64,000 nt of DNA from Megaleporinus macrocephalus (Eukaryota > Chordata > Actinopteri > Characiformes > Anostomidae): contig CM038703.1 in assembly GCA_021613375.1 (NCBI GenBank), positions 18,102,694 to 18,166,693 of the forward strand, read 5' to 3'. The notes under the pieces are model-generated. The model did not search any database, was not told the origin of the DNA, and was given only the letters and a program-made list of their open reading frames with translations. This document shows, in pieces, positions 48,982-61,500 of this stretch (position 1 is the stretch's first letter; every line of letters begins with the position of its first letter). The position numbers and the translations under genes were made by a program.

Positions 48982-48987
48982 AATAAA
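48982..48987 (+). promoter_or_regulatory. slc29a4 poly(A) signal
   Basis: AATAAA lies 563 nt past the stop codon, followed by a T- and GT-rich stretch, as expected for the cleavage region. Confidence 0.65.
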
Positions 48988-51900
48988 AGCTTTTTTGTAT
49001 ATTTTCTTTTGTTCTCCATGTTTATGTATCCTTTTAAGCTTTTTGTTCAAAGTAGTTGTGAAAACTGGTATGATTACCAATCTGATAACACATAGGATTT
49101 CATTAAGTAGAAAAACAGGAGCAAGTAGCTAAAGAGGAGCAGGGAATCCAGGTCTAGCTTGGACTGCTTTATATATAGAAAGGCACTGGAGTCTCATAGG
49201 ACTCATAGGAAAATACACGTCCCTGTGGTCAGGCCTTATATAGTGTTAATATGCACTGGTAGATAAAAACAGGTACTCTTCATGTAAATTTGACTTCCCC
49301 AGGTACGAGCAATGTAAATGTACTTTCATAGAAACAACATTTGTTATACAAATGAGGTTCAAAGAGACACGGCAATCGCTTACTCAGGAAAAGGTGCATA
49401 ATTTCACCTTTTCATAACTTGCAGAGCAATTCCACCAAGGATGATTTTTCTTTTTTTGCTTTTTTAAATTTAGTTAAGTTAATAGTTTGATCATCAAAAT
49501 GTAAACTCATTAAATCAAAGTGATTGGATATTAATAGTGCATTGTAGAGTTTGTTCCAGTGGTGAAACGGGTCACGATGCAAATATTATCAGCCATTGTC
49601 TTCATCATCCAAACAAACAGGTTATTTTAAGTTACTTTATATTTCATGTGGATAATGGGATCATGGTAAATTGCAAAAAATGACATTTCTATGAGGCTAT
49701 TTTTCTCCTTACAGTGCACTGAATGTACTTTTCTGCGTGCTTTTATAAAAATATAATTAATATATTAATCTAATCACTTTGATAAAACTATATATCAGAC
49801 ATCAGCCAACATTTTCATAACCATTATGTGCAATCACTTTCTCTGAGACTTTAACCGCTTCAGAGCCCTGGTGAGCTGCTGGTATGGCGTAGTGGGTAAC
49901 ACCTAAGGTGCAATAATACAGGGAGTTCTGGGACCCCAATTAACCTCCTGGACCCCTTGAATGTCTCACAATTTAAAATAGTCTAGTGTTACTCATTTCT
50001 CTGAACGGAAGACGAAGGGGCAGATGTGTAAGAGCTCAGTTGTTATGTGGAGAAGCACATTACCAAACTAGAAAAGAGCGTTTTCAGAAATGTTCCACTG
50101 TACAGAAACCTACTGCGTCAGTATTGTTCACAGTGGTGATGATAGGAACCAGACATGTGAGGGGTTTAATGGAGGAGTTTAATGCCTCTAAATGCCACCT
50201 CACAGAAAGCTATTACATGAAATGGTTATGAATGTGTTGTCTTTGTTTTATGAAAGTTCGGAGATCAGCATTTGGCCTTGAGTTGTACTTTTCAAAATCA
50301 TGGTGGAGAGATACATGCAGGGCACTGTAGGTTAAAATAGTCCCTAGTGATTTTTTTGTTTTTTACCATTATTAGCATTACAGATGAAAAAAAATCCCAA
50401 GGCATGTGTAGGTTGAGCTGGGTCCCATTAGCACTGTAAAGAAAAAAACAAACCAAACACCAAAACAAATGAACAAATCAGTACAATTTCCCCAACACCT
50501 TTTTAATGTTTACAAACGAGTTAGAATAGGAAATGTGGAAAACAGCAGTAATGTAGAACAGGAAATGGCATAAAAGGCACAGCGTTGTGTCTGAGAAATG
50601 TATTACAGCCAACTTAAAAGTTGAATCTGGGTTATATATTTTTGAAAGCACACATGACCATGGAACACATATATCGTTGTTTTTTGCTTTTTTGCGAGAG
50701 GAACGTAACTTTCTTTGGTCAGCAGATGGCGCTGTTGCACAACGTTTCTGCTGCGATGGAGCCTGACATGTAGTGTTAGCCAAGCACGAACAGTGTTATT
50801 ATATTAAAAGAATTTCTGGGTTTATTACACGAGGTTCAGCTCCTTTCACTTGGTCCCTTTACAATTACCTCAGTAAACAGCAGCGTCACTTTGCATCAAA
50901 CTGTTCTTCGCCTCATAATAAGCTGCATGAATAATGGATGCAAAGCAGCCCAGGCTTACTGTTCCAAAGGCCTGCTGTATTTATTTTAATGCTCATTGTG
51001 TCTGGAGGAAATCACTGTGGGCCCCTGGGGCTCGAAAACTGACATATTATTCAGAAGTTTGCTTATTTTGATAGACGTGCCAGACACTAGTGTATGCATA
51101 CCAAGCAGTCTGTGCTGACAGGAGATCCTTTTCACTTTTTACTGGCTTTGACATCACTGGACACACAGTCTGTGTCATGAATCTGTAAGAAAGAACAGAA
51201 TTACATGTAAACAGTGAGAAGCCTTCAACTACAGTCTAAGACTGGTGGAGTAAAGGCAGCTGAACGGGGGATATGGAAACAGACGGCCTGCTGTGTTTGT
51301 GCAGCATGTGTAGAGGTGAGTTTATTGGACAGCCCCGAAGCGCTGCCCTCCTTCTCGCTGAAGGATGTAATAAAGTGCAGCACTGTTGCTGACAGCAGTA
51401 ACCACAGTTCCATGTCCATGGTCTCACTCAAGGTACGCCAGTGTGGAGCCAATGTGGCCATGCCTGTCAACATGAGCAGGCATTCTGGACCTTATCGTGG
51501 CCTCTGAGTGGTTCTTTCCACTGCTGTTTACCCACTAGAGTCTGTCCCATCACCATTGGAGGGTTGATGGAAAATCTCTAACTGGAACACATTAAAGCAT
51601 AAAGCTCACGAATAGCTCTGGAGAAGCGAATATCCGTCAAACGCTTTGGCAGAGATTGCGGAATCAATCATTGTGCCTCAGAGGTTTAAAGCAGCTCTGT
51701 CTGTAATGTATCTAATCTATTCCGCGATAATTTATTCGTCTGAAGCCTGCTGGGTTGAGGATTGGCACCTGTCCCAACTGGTTCTCCTCTTAATAGTCAA
51801 AGTGGCATGAAAGCACTATTGAGATAAATTTCAATACGGCTGAAGGACGGTGTCAGACACCATTAAACCATCAGAAAACATATACATTTCTGTATTAGTT

Positions 51901-52110
51901 GAATAATGACTTAGTCGGAGATGACTTAGATGGAGAATATTACTGGAGAATGAAACAGGGGGAAAAAAGAAATGTATTAATTTGTAACAGAATTACCACC
52001 ACAGTACAGAAATCTCCATTTACTTCATTTTGAAATTCATTTATTCATTTCAGTTACATACCCATATTCATTTAATCAATTTTTGGGGGAAAAAAGCAGA
52101 AAACATCGGC
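48988..52110. other. Gene-free region downstream of slc29a4
   Basis: No exon can be supported. It holds a possible tRNA-derived SINE head at 49873-49950. The stretch 51550-51850 has balanced composition with homeodomain-like AATCAATCATTG, and could be a conserved non-coding element (untested). Confidence 0.45.
49873..49960 (+). mobile_element. Possible tRNA-derived SINE head
   Basis: GGTATGGCGTAGTGGGTAAC resembles a pol III box A, and GTTCTGGGACCCC 45 nt later resembles a worn box B. The following AATTAACCTCCTGG could be SINE body. No A-rich tail or duplication was found. Confidence 0.4.
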
Positions 52111-52111
52111 A

Positions 52112-52797
52112 CTTTAAGGCCAAAAAGATGTGGACATCTAACCATCACACCTGAACATGGACTTCCCATTCCAAAACCCTGGGCATTAATATGGAGCTGG
52201 CCTTCTCTTCGAGTTGGCTATATTAGTTGCCACTGTCAAAACCAGAGTTCCTGAGGTCAGGCATTGATGTTTGCCTTGACTTTCCAATCCTTTCCAAAGG
52301 TGTTCAGTGGAGATGAGGTCAAGACCCAGCAGTATTCCTTTACTCCACTCCTAAAACTACGTCTTTATGGATCTCGCTTTGTTGTACAGATCTTGGGCTG
52401 ATGTTGCTTTCAGAGGCAGTTTGAAACTCTGTAGTGAGTGATGCAACAGAGGATTTACACGCTTCAGCACTTGGCAGCCTCATTTTGGTCTACAGCTTCA
52501 TGGCTGAGATGTTGTAGCTCTAAGATGTTTCAATTTCACAATAATAGAATTTACAGTTGACTGGGGAAGATCTAGCAGACAGAAAGTTTACAGACTGAAT
52601 AGTGACAAAGGTGGGATGCTATGACTATGTTTAAAGCCACTAAGCTTTTTATTATAACTTCATCTACTGTACTTGTAATGCTTGTCTATGAAGACTGCAT
52701 GGTTATGCTTGATTTTAGCTGCTAGCAGTGATTGTAGTTAAAAAACATGAACTCAGTAATTAGAAAGGTATCTACATACGTTTGGCCATATAGTGTA
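52112..52797 (-). mobile_element. Internally deleted Tc1/mariner element
   Basis: The right end GTTTGGCCATATAGTGTA is the hallmark terminus of a common fish Tc1-type transposon. The left end AAGGCCAAAAAGATGTGGAC is its inverted partner. The inside keeps antisense transposase pieces such as GTCTTTATGGATCTCGCTTT and TGATGTTGCTTTCAGAGGCAG, but the middle is missing and frames are broken. Confidence 0.8.
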
Positions 52798-53184
52798 TTT
52801 AATAGAAACATACACAGAAGCCTTGACAACTAAATACAACATCAGATTTTCAGTATTTATGTGTCCACTTGTCTTTGTAACAGCTTCTTTTTTTCAGGAG
52901 CCTCACTTTCAGCTGACAGCAAAGACATCAGCAGGGATATGTTTTCCACGCCCACAAAGCTTTAGTAGTTGAAGTTTTAGAAACTGCATTTTCTGCTTCT
53001 TAAAATCCAAACAAATCCAGCTTTGTCGTCTCGCACTGAAAAGAAGAGCAGAAACACTTTTGGACTGGAGAACGGATAGACAAGCAGAAACAGAACATCC
53101 CCCTCATTTCTTTGCTTGCCCTTCAACTTTTGATGAAGCTGAAGTCTGCTTCTTTTTCGCCAGCATCTTCTTTGAGTTTTCAGA

Positions 53185-53395
53185 ATGTGCTGCAGTTACA
53201 TTCAGGTACCCAAAGTGCCCTCCTGCACCATTTAAAGCAAAACAAGAAAATTTAAACTAAAAACAAAGACCATATAACTGCTGCACCACTGAAGTTAGAA
53301 TAGGAAAGCTCTAACAACAAGAGGCCAGAATGTAGCCTAAGTGCTGCACCATTTAAAAGGGGCCAATAACATCTGAACAACAAACTAGCGAATCG
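53185..53395. repeat. MITE copies (same family as in bud31 introns)
   Basis: TGCTGCAGTTACATTCAGG, TGCACCATTTAAAGC, then CAGAATGTAGCCTAAGTGCTG and CACCATTTAAAAGG. It looks like two partial copies side by side. Confidence 0.55.
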
Positions 53396-53812
53396 GGAGC
53401 TGTCGTCAACTCTTGGCGGTATCATGGATGTTAACACGGCTCTTCACCCTCGCCTGATTAAAAAAATTCTTTCTCAGTCTTTGTTCTTCAGATCTTCTCT
53501 TTGGCTGTTTCTCTGCCATCTCAGCTTCTTGGCAATGCATAGACTTGAGCATGTAGACCTTCTTCTTCCCCCTGTTCTGTGCAAGAGCATGAACTCCCCC
53601 CCATGACTGTGTACTAACACTGAATTGTTTTCCAGCGTACACACAGAACAGAAAGCTGTTGGATGGTGAGGAGACAGTCACTGAACTTCGAAATTGCTTA
53701 CTGACGCTTAAGGTAGTGTTATGGTGGTGTATTTAATGATGACAGTTTTGGTGGTCTGTTGGTCTACCAGGTCTTTCACAGACTCCCATTTTCTCTATCA
53801 TTCAATTGATTT

Positions 53813-53872
53813 TTGAAAGCTCACATTTTTCACTTATTTCCTTTGATTATTTTCTTCTTTATTAGAAAAAAG

Positions 53873-53953
<81 letters not shown>

Positions 53954-54034
53954 ATTATTTTTTTTTTTATTTTTTTTTTTTCTAATAAAGAAGAAAACAA
54001 TTAAAGGAAATAAGTGAAAAATGTGAGCTTTCAA
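53813..54034. repeat. 58-bp-arm palindrome around (TA)n
   Basis: The left arm (53813-53870) and right arm (53977-54034) are reverse complements with about two mismatches. Between them sit (TA)n (53876-53950) and a T-rich stretch. Both strands therefore translate to almost the same peptide. The structure could fold into a cruciform. It is either a MITE or an expanded hairpin. Confidence 0.9.
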
Positions 54035-54071
54035 ATATATACCTTATGTGAGCTTTCAAATATATATCTTA
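54022..54071. repeat. 25-bp tandem duplication
   Basis: The unit TGTGAGCTTTCAAATATATA plus five more bases occurs twice in a row, at 54022-54046 and 54047-54071. It overlaps the outer end of the right arm of the palindrome. Confidence 0.85.
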
Positions 54072-54123
54072 ATACTGAAAAATGAACAACTTATATTTAA
54101 TGGCTGTTTTGACTGGAAATTAA

Positions 54124-55232
54124 AGAAATGAAGGGTGCTCTCTGACTGTTGTACAGTACTGTAGATAAATTAGCCTGTGCTTTGGTCCACCATGGCTTGC
54201 ACTCACTGTCCTCTTTACCAGCTCCACTTACTAGATAAGTGCATTTTGTAGTTCTACAATTACAGACTGCCGTCCATCAGTAGTACATACTTCATTAGCC
54301 CCCCTTTCACTCTTTTTTCACTCTTTTTTTCAATAGTCAAGACCCCCACAGTCTGGATATTGCTTGAGTGACACTGATGTGGTGGTGGTGATGGTGTTAG
54401 AGCATGCTACACTTGTATGAGTGGATCAGACACAGCAGTGCTTCTGAGGTTTTGAAACTCAGTGGCCACTCACTGTCCTCTCTATTAAACACTCCTACCT
54501 TTTACAGTAGTTAATCTGTTGCTGCACAGTTTGTGTTTGTCATACTCTGGTCCTTCATTGGTGGTCACAGGGCACAGTTTTGATAGGGGGACAATTCTCA
54601 GTCCAGCTGAGGTGTAACTCCAGCAGCAATGCTGGCTCTGAACCATTGAAGCAAAAAGCAAATCAAAACGAAGTACAAGTTATTCATTTTTCAGAAGATA
54701 TTTCTGAGGATTTGCAATAGAAGAGGAAAGAAAACAAGTGGAACAACAGGAGATTACAAACCAGAGTTCAAAAAAATGATTACAAGCTATAGAGGAAATG
54801 GAGCAACCATGCAACACCTGCTAGACCAGCATCAGATAAACAGTACTTTCATCTATGAAAGAGAGGAGAAAATCAAGCTCCACTCTTACTTCAGATCGGA
54901 AACATCCACTGCTGCTTCCGTTTCTTCGTCCACTGAGAGAAACTTAACACTATGGGTCTGAAAAGATTTGTAGCTGTCGATAAGCTCCCACTAAGAAAAG
55001 TAAGGGGAATATTTGTGAATCAAACAAAGATAAAATCCCTGAGATTTCTTTAAAAAAGCTGAAAGCAAGTTTCTCGAAAAGAATGGAAGCTGTAATGAAG
55101 AGTGGATAGAAATGTCATATTATGTTCATGTATAAGTTTATTTGTTGAGGCTTCTGTTTAGTTTGCTGCTGTTGTTTTAAATAAATAAGAAATGAAGGGT
55201 GGTTTCTGACATTTGGACAGTAGTGTAGAGAC
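54124..55232. repeat. Flanking ~46-bp direct repeats
   Basis: The phrases AGAAATGAAGGGTG, TCTGAC.TTG.ACAGTA and TGTAGA occur at 54124-54170 and 55187-55232. The palindromic MITE copy lies between them. Confidence 0.6.
54190..54645. mobile_element. Second copy of the long palindromic MITE
   Basis: It shares TGCATTTTGTAGTTCTACAAT, AGTGACACTGATGTGGTGGTGG and ATGAGTGGATCAGACACAGCA with the copy at 31479-32235. The right arm is cut short. Confidence 0.7.
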
Positions 55233-56890
55233 AAGGCAGGTGAACCAAATAAAGTACCCTGTGTGCGTACAGCATCAATTCAATCCCCAATTAAAATAGC
55301 ATATAATTAGCAAATAAAAGAAGTGTCCTCATTCCCCAATCAACCACTGACCGATTCATAGTAACCGACTTTGAAAAACTTGAGAGGAGTTCCTCTAGAA
55401 CGTTCTACATGATACATACCGTACACACATTTAGTGCAGAGTTGGTCTAATTACAGTGAGTCCACTGGGGCACTGAGTGGCTGGTAACTGGGTTCGGTCA
55501 CAATGAAAGCGCTAATTCTGGCCTAGCCGCGGGAGGCTGTGTGCTGCCTGCTCGTCCTGTCGCTGATCATTTTTCACTCTGCTCCAGTTCCGAAGCGCTG
55601 TGCTTTGAGCAGCCTGCAACACTCAGGAGGAGATGGATCGTCCCAGTGGAAGTGAAGGAGGCCAGGACACCCAATTCATCACCTAGACTCATCTTCTTTC
55701 CCCGTACAGTTCTGTAACCGTACACGGCCTCCTCCTGTCCCTTCTATCTGATCATACGTAAACGCCAGCGCCGTGGGCATCCATGAGGCTTCTTGGCATG
55801 ACCTTGAGAGAGAGGGAGCCTTTTTATTCGTGGCTCCGAAGGACTCTGCCATCGTTTCAGCCGCATTCTTCTGCGTTTTGTTCTCTGCCATTTGTTTGTT
55901 GATGTCTCTCTTGTGCCATTGTCGTTGAACGTGTTCAGGCATGTACTCTCCTGGGAGTCCTGTGAGAACTCCAGTGCATTTCTAGATAGTGATAGGGCGC
56001 TCTCACCTAAACCTGGATTCCTTGCTCTTGTTTCTCACACACTCCCCAACAGACGGAAAGGACATTGCCAAGGACGGGGACACACACACACATACCTCTT
56101 TGATAGTGTCTCTCATAGCTTTCTATATCGGGCAAAGTATCATTATTCTCAAGGCCGTGCAAGATGCTTGGTGCCTATCATGTTATGCTAACATTCACGT
56201 TCTGAAAACAACAGTCTTCCTGCCAGAGCATGTCCCATCGGATATCTCTGTGTGACCACCCTACACGTCCCTGCCCTCACTTACTGTAGAAGGAATGCGT
56301 GCAGTGGCCAAGGGTGTAAATACCTTCATGCCCATTGGGACCCACAGTGACCAGTAATGTCTTATTTCCCCAGCACTTATGATTCATGGGTGGCTACAAT
56401 AACTTCTATTGGTTTTTCCAAGACTCTGCATAATTATATTTAAGTTTAGACGCAAGTTTAATGGAAAGTCATTTAGTAGGAACCACAGGTTACAACGTCT
56501 TCAATGCATATATTTTTTTTACTATCCAACATGAGTAGTGAACCTACACGTCTTCTGGACTATTATATGTAATGTTGATAATAAATATCATTTGCAATCT
56601 ACTTGGCCTGCATGTACCAATCCCCCATGTGTTTTAGAGTGATATCGTACCGGAAAACTATTATAAATCTCTCAGGCACCATGCAGCATATTCTTAACTA
56701 TTTAGTGTAATGACTTCCCTCTAATGCCTCTTTTAGGAGTCTTTGGTCATCTGGTTTCTGGTTCGCTGCTTTAAACAATTCTGACTCAGTTGCACATAAT
56801 ATAAACAAGGATAATATAAACAAGTTTCTTGAATGGAAAGAATGGAAGCTGTAATGAAGAGTGGATGGAAATGTCATATTATGTTTATAT
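55066..56890. repeat. Pair of ~70-bp direct repeats
   Basis: AGAATGGAAGCTGTAATGAAG, AGTGGAT and GAAATGTCATATTATGTT recur almost unchanged at 55066-55135 and 56821-56890, each starting with CAAGTTTCT. The pair is 1755 bp apart. Confidence 0.8.
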
Positions 56891-59290
56891 GTTTATGTAT
56901 GTTTAAGTAAAAAAAATATATATACTTTAAATGCTAGTTTCTAAAACAACTCTAAATATTGTGCTAAACATTGTGGCATAGAGGTTTATCCCAGGAACCC
57001 TTCAGGCTCTTGTCCATAATGCGGCATTACTCAGAATTGCAAAATACGGCAGGGAAAAATGGCCCTCAGTCTAGCTCACAGCCATTCCTGTTCTCTCTCT
57101 CTCTCTCTAGCTCTCACTAGCCTTCTGCAGCCACAGTATTCTACATTAACACCCAGCACTGGCTGTACCAAGTCCCGACCTTCAAAATTAGAGTCTCAGA
57201 GGAACAGAACATAAACAAACGATAACCTTTCTTGTTTTTACACTGAACAGAACCAGGCATGACCGACACCCTATATATACAATATAAATGTTTACTGATA
57301 AAACAAACAACTGGCAACATGACCACATACTGCTCAGAAGGAGTACCTTAATTGGTAGGCGGGTGAGCCTTTAGCCCCTCTAATAACGAAGCAGGCGTGG
57401 TAGCACGCATGTTCAAATCTTTGCATGAAAAGCAACTCGCACACAACAATTGTTGCCACATGGCCAAAGGCCTCTTTCAAAGCTTCTGCCATCCACAAGA
57501 TCGCTACAATTGAAGACCCCGAGGGGTGATGTATGCATTGTGAGGTCATAGCTGCACTACCACCAATCTCATCCTTTGTTTGTAACAGGCGATATATATT
57601 AGATTTATAGTTTTAAACATTCTAAAATTAATTACAATTATTAACAGAATGTGAGGAAACAGCTGTTTTATGTATCATGTTTCAGAGATATCTACTAAAG
57701 TTCATGTGGTCACCGGCTAGCTTCAGCCTGTCCAGTCTCATAATACCTTTTGTACTTAAAGAGGCGAGACTGAGTCACTGTAGTCTCCAGTCTGCCTTCA
57801 GTACAGCATAAGAGGATGAAGTGGTAACGCTGTACTGGTGGCGTATTCTATTGTAGCTAATGAACGGAAGAGTAAACACATTGACAACTTCAACTCTAGC
57901 TAAGCAACCATTACAATGAATGGCAAGAAAAAGGAAAAGCAAACAAAAGAAGTGATATTAATAGGACCAAAACAAGCATTAACACTGACGTTTGGTTGCC
58001 ATCGCTGGAGACAGTCTTGGTAAGTAATGGGACAAAGCTTTATCTTTAATGTTTCTTTTAGACTGGTAAGAACTGAAGAAGGAGGTGGAGGGGCTAGGCA
58101 TTTTCTGCTAATTTATACTGAATTGTTTCAGTATAAATGTATATGAATTCTATGGATTGCTTCATCTTACCAATACTTCCTATAACCACTGAATCATGCA
58201 GCAAACCTGATGTAATGCACATTTAATAATTTATTTCAACCATTGGGATACACATAGCAAAAAAATGAATAACCAAGAAATTTACATTACCATTTCTTTG
58301 TGCATTGAAGCTGCTTAAAGGTGTTTTTTGGCAATGACGCTCTTGAGATCCTAGTTAAGCCACCAGCAACAGTGGAGGACATGGAGAAACAAGCCGGGCC
58401 ATACCTGAAGGGACATGTGTCATTTGCTGTTTAGAAGAAGCATAGCTAGGATTCTCAGTGGTGATGAATGTGCCACTCTGTTCAGTCACTGTGAAGAGCA
58501 GCTACCTGAAACACACTCTTTACCCATGAGCCAGGCTCTCTGACCTACATCCCCCTCATTCATCAGCTGCACTGATGCACACTTGCTGTCTGACATGGGA
58601 GAGAGAGCTTGTTCCACATGGGACCCTCTTTTGGCAGGGAAGCTTGCAGTAAGGATCAGAGCGCTGGAGCACATAAGGTGCAGCGAGCCAGTCATCCAAG
58701 CGCTGAGAAGCCTCATCCAGTCGTTGTTAAATGTTTAATGATATGTCAGACACCAGGGCACCAATATTATGACTTATGCCTTTTCAGCTGGTGATAAAGG
58801 CACGGAGAAGCCCCATTTTTAGCCTTTCCAATGGATTCTTAATGATCACAGTAAACGCGGCAGCCGCTCTCTGCCTACAATATTAAACTGCACTTGTGGA
58901 ATGAAGGACATTAGAGGCCTATGTAAGTCATATGGGGCTGTATAATGTTTCAGGTTCATTTTAACACTTGTAGAATGAATGGCGTTACTGCTTTTTTCAA
59001 GGCGACGCCGAAGTTCATTATTCTAACAATGCTGTTAAAGTGAAACAGAGTCCTGTTTGGGTAATTCATTTTGTTTAGTGAGATTTGATCTTTTCGACTG
59101 TAGCCAGCAGATGGGGTACTAAAGTTATTACATTGCTCTTTGTGGAGCAGGAGGAATGAAAAAATATTAGTTTTATGCCTGCTGAGTGTGAAGGGGCCTA
59201 AGCGCTACCAAAAACCATGAACCAAATTGCCTCTTTTTCAGATACAAAACATTATTGTTATCCTTTCCTTATTACTAGTGTTATGCTTCT
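55240..59290. other. Gene-free region
   Basis: No exon can be supported. It holds a (CT)n run near 57089-57108. Balanced, low-repeat blocks at 55440-55720 and 58780-59030 may be conserved non-coding DNA, to be tested by alignment. Confidence 0.4.
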
Positions 59291-59292
59291 TT

Positions 59293-59463
59293 ATACAAAC
59301 CCAATTCCCCAAAAAGTTGGGTAAGTAAAATAAAAAGCATATGAAAACAGAAAGCAGCGATTTCCAAAATCCACTTTGACCTGTATTTGAACAAAAATAA
59401 TACAAAGACAGGTATTTAGACAGGTGTTATATTGTACCACTTGTGCCACCAACTTAATTTTTT

Positions 59464-59542
<79 letters not shown>

Positions 59543-60269
59543 CTGGGGTCATTTAGGACAAATATTGTAAAGTGTTCAAAAAGCATCTTAAACAGGTGAG
59601 GCAATTACACTAAGATCTAAAAGAAGCATCCAGAAAGGCCAATTCCCTATCAAAGCAAGGATGGGCTTATCTAAGCTTATCTTAAAGGGACTGATACACA
59701 GTGGAAATGTGTACTGGGAGTTGATTAGACAACCTTCTAGAAATAATGCCATCACGTTCTTTAGGTCAAGGAAGAAACAGACCATCCAGATTGTTACTAG
59801 CATTAAGTTCCAAAGCCAGGGTCTGTCATGATATGGGGGGTGGAAGCTATAATTGGGTAACCAGCACATCTCTGACACCACCATTGTCACTAAACACTGC
59901 AACATATACTGCCTTCTGGACGTCATCTTTTTCAGAGATGTCCATGCTTATCTCAATATGACAATATTAAGAAACATTCAATGCGGACAACAAAGGCTAT
60001 TTTTATAACTGAACAACAGCCAAAAATGTGCTTTCAAACCTGTATCTGTTACTTTATTGGCCAAACCATTATTAATTGTTGTTAAATGTAAAGGTGAAGC
60101 AGCAACTTATTTCGAACATCATATTTAAAAAATGGCTAAAAATATATTTTATTTAAAAAATAATTAAGATATACATCATTTTGATTTGTACTATATCTAA
60201 CAGAATGAACTAACAAAAAACTGCTTTTTGCTCTTCTCAGAATCTTGAGGTTTTGAAATTGGGGTGGTA
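59293..60269 (+). mobile_element. Deleted Tc1/mariner-type element
   Basis: The left end TACAAACCCAATTCCCCAAAA and right end TTTTGAAATTGGGGTGGTA are inverted partners. The inside keeps sense transposase pieces: GACCATCCAGATTGTTACTAG, TCTGTCATGATATGGGGGG, TGTCCATGCTTATCTCAATATG and GTTGTTAAATGTAAAGGTGA. The 5' half of the gene is gone, and a (TA)n microsatellite sits near the left end at 59465-59539. Confidence 0.8.
59465..59539. repeat. (TA)n microsatellite inside the Tc1-type element
   Basis: About 37 TA units within the element at 59293-60269. Confidence 0.97.
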
Positions 60270-60368
60270 ATTCCGAGCATTTTCTTTTTTAAATTATGTA
60301 TTTATTGACTTTTACAGAAATTATTCAAAAATAAACCAAAAATGAATACATAAAAAGTAAGAAATAAA

Positions 60369-60369
<1 letters not shown>

Positions 60370-60401
<32 letters not shown>

Positions 60402-60481
60402 AATACATATCTCGCTGCATCAGTAACAAAGGAGGGTTAACATACAATATGGACTTAAATAAATGGTTGAAAAAGTAAATA

Positions 60482-60557
<76 letters not shown>
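60370..60557. repeat. (AAT)n microsatellites
   Basis: Two trinucleotide runs, 60370-60405 and 60482-60557 (about 25 units), are separated by 76 bp. They lie at the 3' end of the LINE fragment that runs on the minus strand and could derive from its tail. Confidence 0.95.
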
Positions 60558-60599
60558 GGGCACAGCAGAATACAGAGCAATACATCTGACATGATACAT

Positions 60600-61500
60600 G
60601 ATACAAGGAAAGATTATTTATCTCCTAATATCCTCCAGACTGATGACCAAATTTCCCAAAATCTTTGCCCTCTATTGTGGATTTCGAAGGTGAGTCAGAA
60701 ATCTGTGTCAGTCACATTTTGAGTGAGGGAACATCCAGAGATATGCACAACAGCAAAATACATTTTAGCTAAGTATGATAACGTCCCTAACAAATAAACC
60801 TGGTTGTCATTTTAAACCAAATCTGGACTGCAGTTCAGAAGATATACACATAGTGACATTATTACATTTTTTATCCAATATTTACACAACAGCTTGTTTT
60901 TTGTGTATTTGATGCATTTTTAAACATCTTCTGACGTATCGGGGTTAAATAAGATCTGTAAAAAAATTAAAGTTCTGCTCTTGTATATTAACAGAGATAC
61001 ATTTAAGAAATATTTTCTCATCAATATTGTTCCATGTATCATCATTAAATTCAACAGAAAGGTCTCTCTCCCAGACATGCCTTAAGGAACCATAACTTGA
61101 TTTAGGAGCATTGGACAAGGTAGAAGAGAGGAGCATTTTCAAAGTGGTGCTTCTGTAATGGGGGGACGGGTGTCCAGGTATTATCTGTACATTACTTTAT
61201 TTATATTACATGAATGTGTCTAAACTGGCATATTTACATAAATGTTTAGTAATATATGATCTGGGCTAATTCTCTATAGCTAGAACAGCCCATATTACCC
61301 ATATTGCCCATAATACTCCACATCCACCAGACCTATGCAATGCTACTATATGTGTACTTTATCACTGGAGAATGTTTTCTACACCCAAATCCAGAGTACA
61401 GGATCAAAATATATATCTTTTAAACATTTCATAGTATTTGCCAGGTCTCCTAGGAAAGGAACCACCTTTTTAATTGGCTTGTTGAACCCCTGAAGTATTC
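60600..61500 (-). pseudogene. LINE-1-like ORF2 C-terminal fragment
   Basis: On the minus strand the frame 61142-60945 reads HVWERDLSVEFNDDTWNNID, then EKIF and SVNIQEQNFNFF. This matches the W..DL...W..I spacing and the FN.....Y.TP stretch near the end of L1-type ORF2. Further pieces continue to about 60600 in shifted frames (QRFWEIWSSVWRIL). The copy is dead: stops and frameshifts occur throughout. Confidence 0.55.

Noticed and set aside
60325..60606. 93-codon frame with poly-Leu
   Set aside because: It is the translation of the (AAT)n microsatellite on the minus strand.
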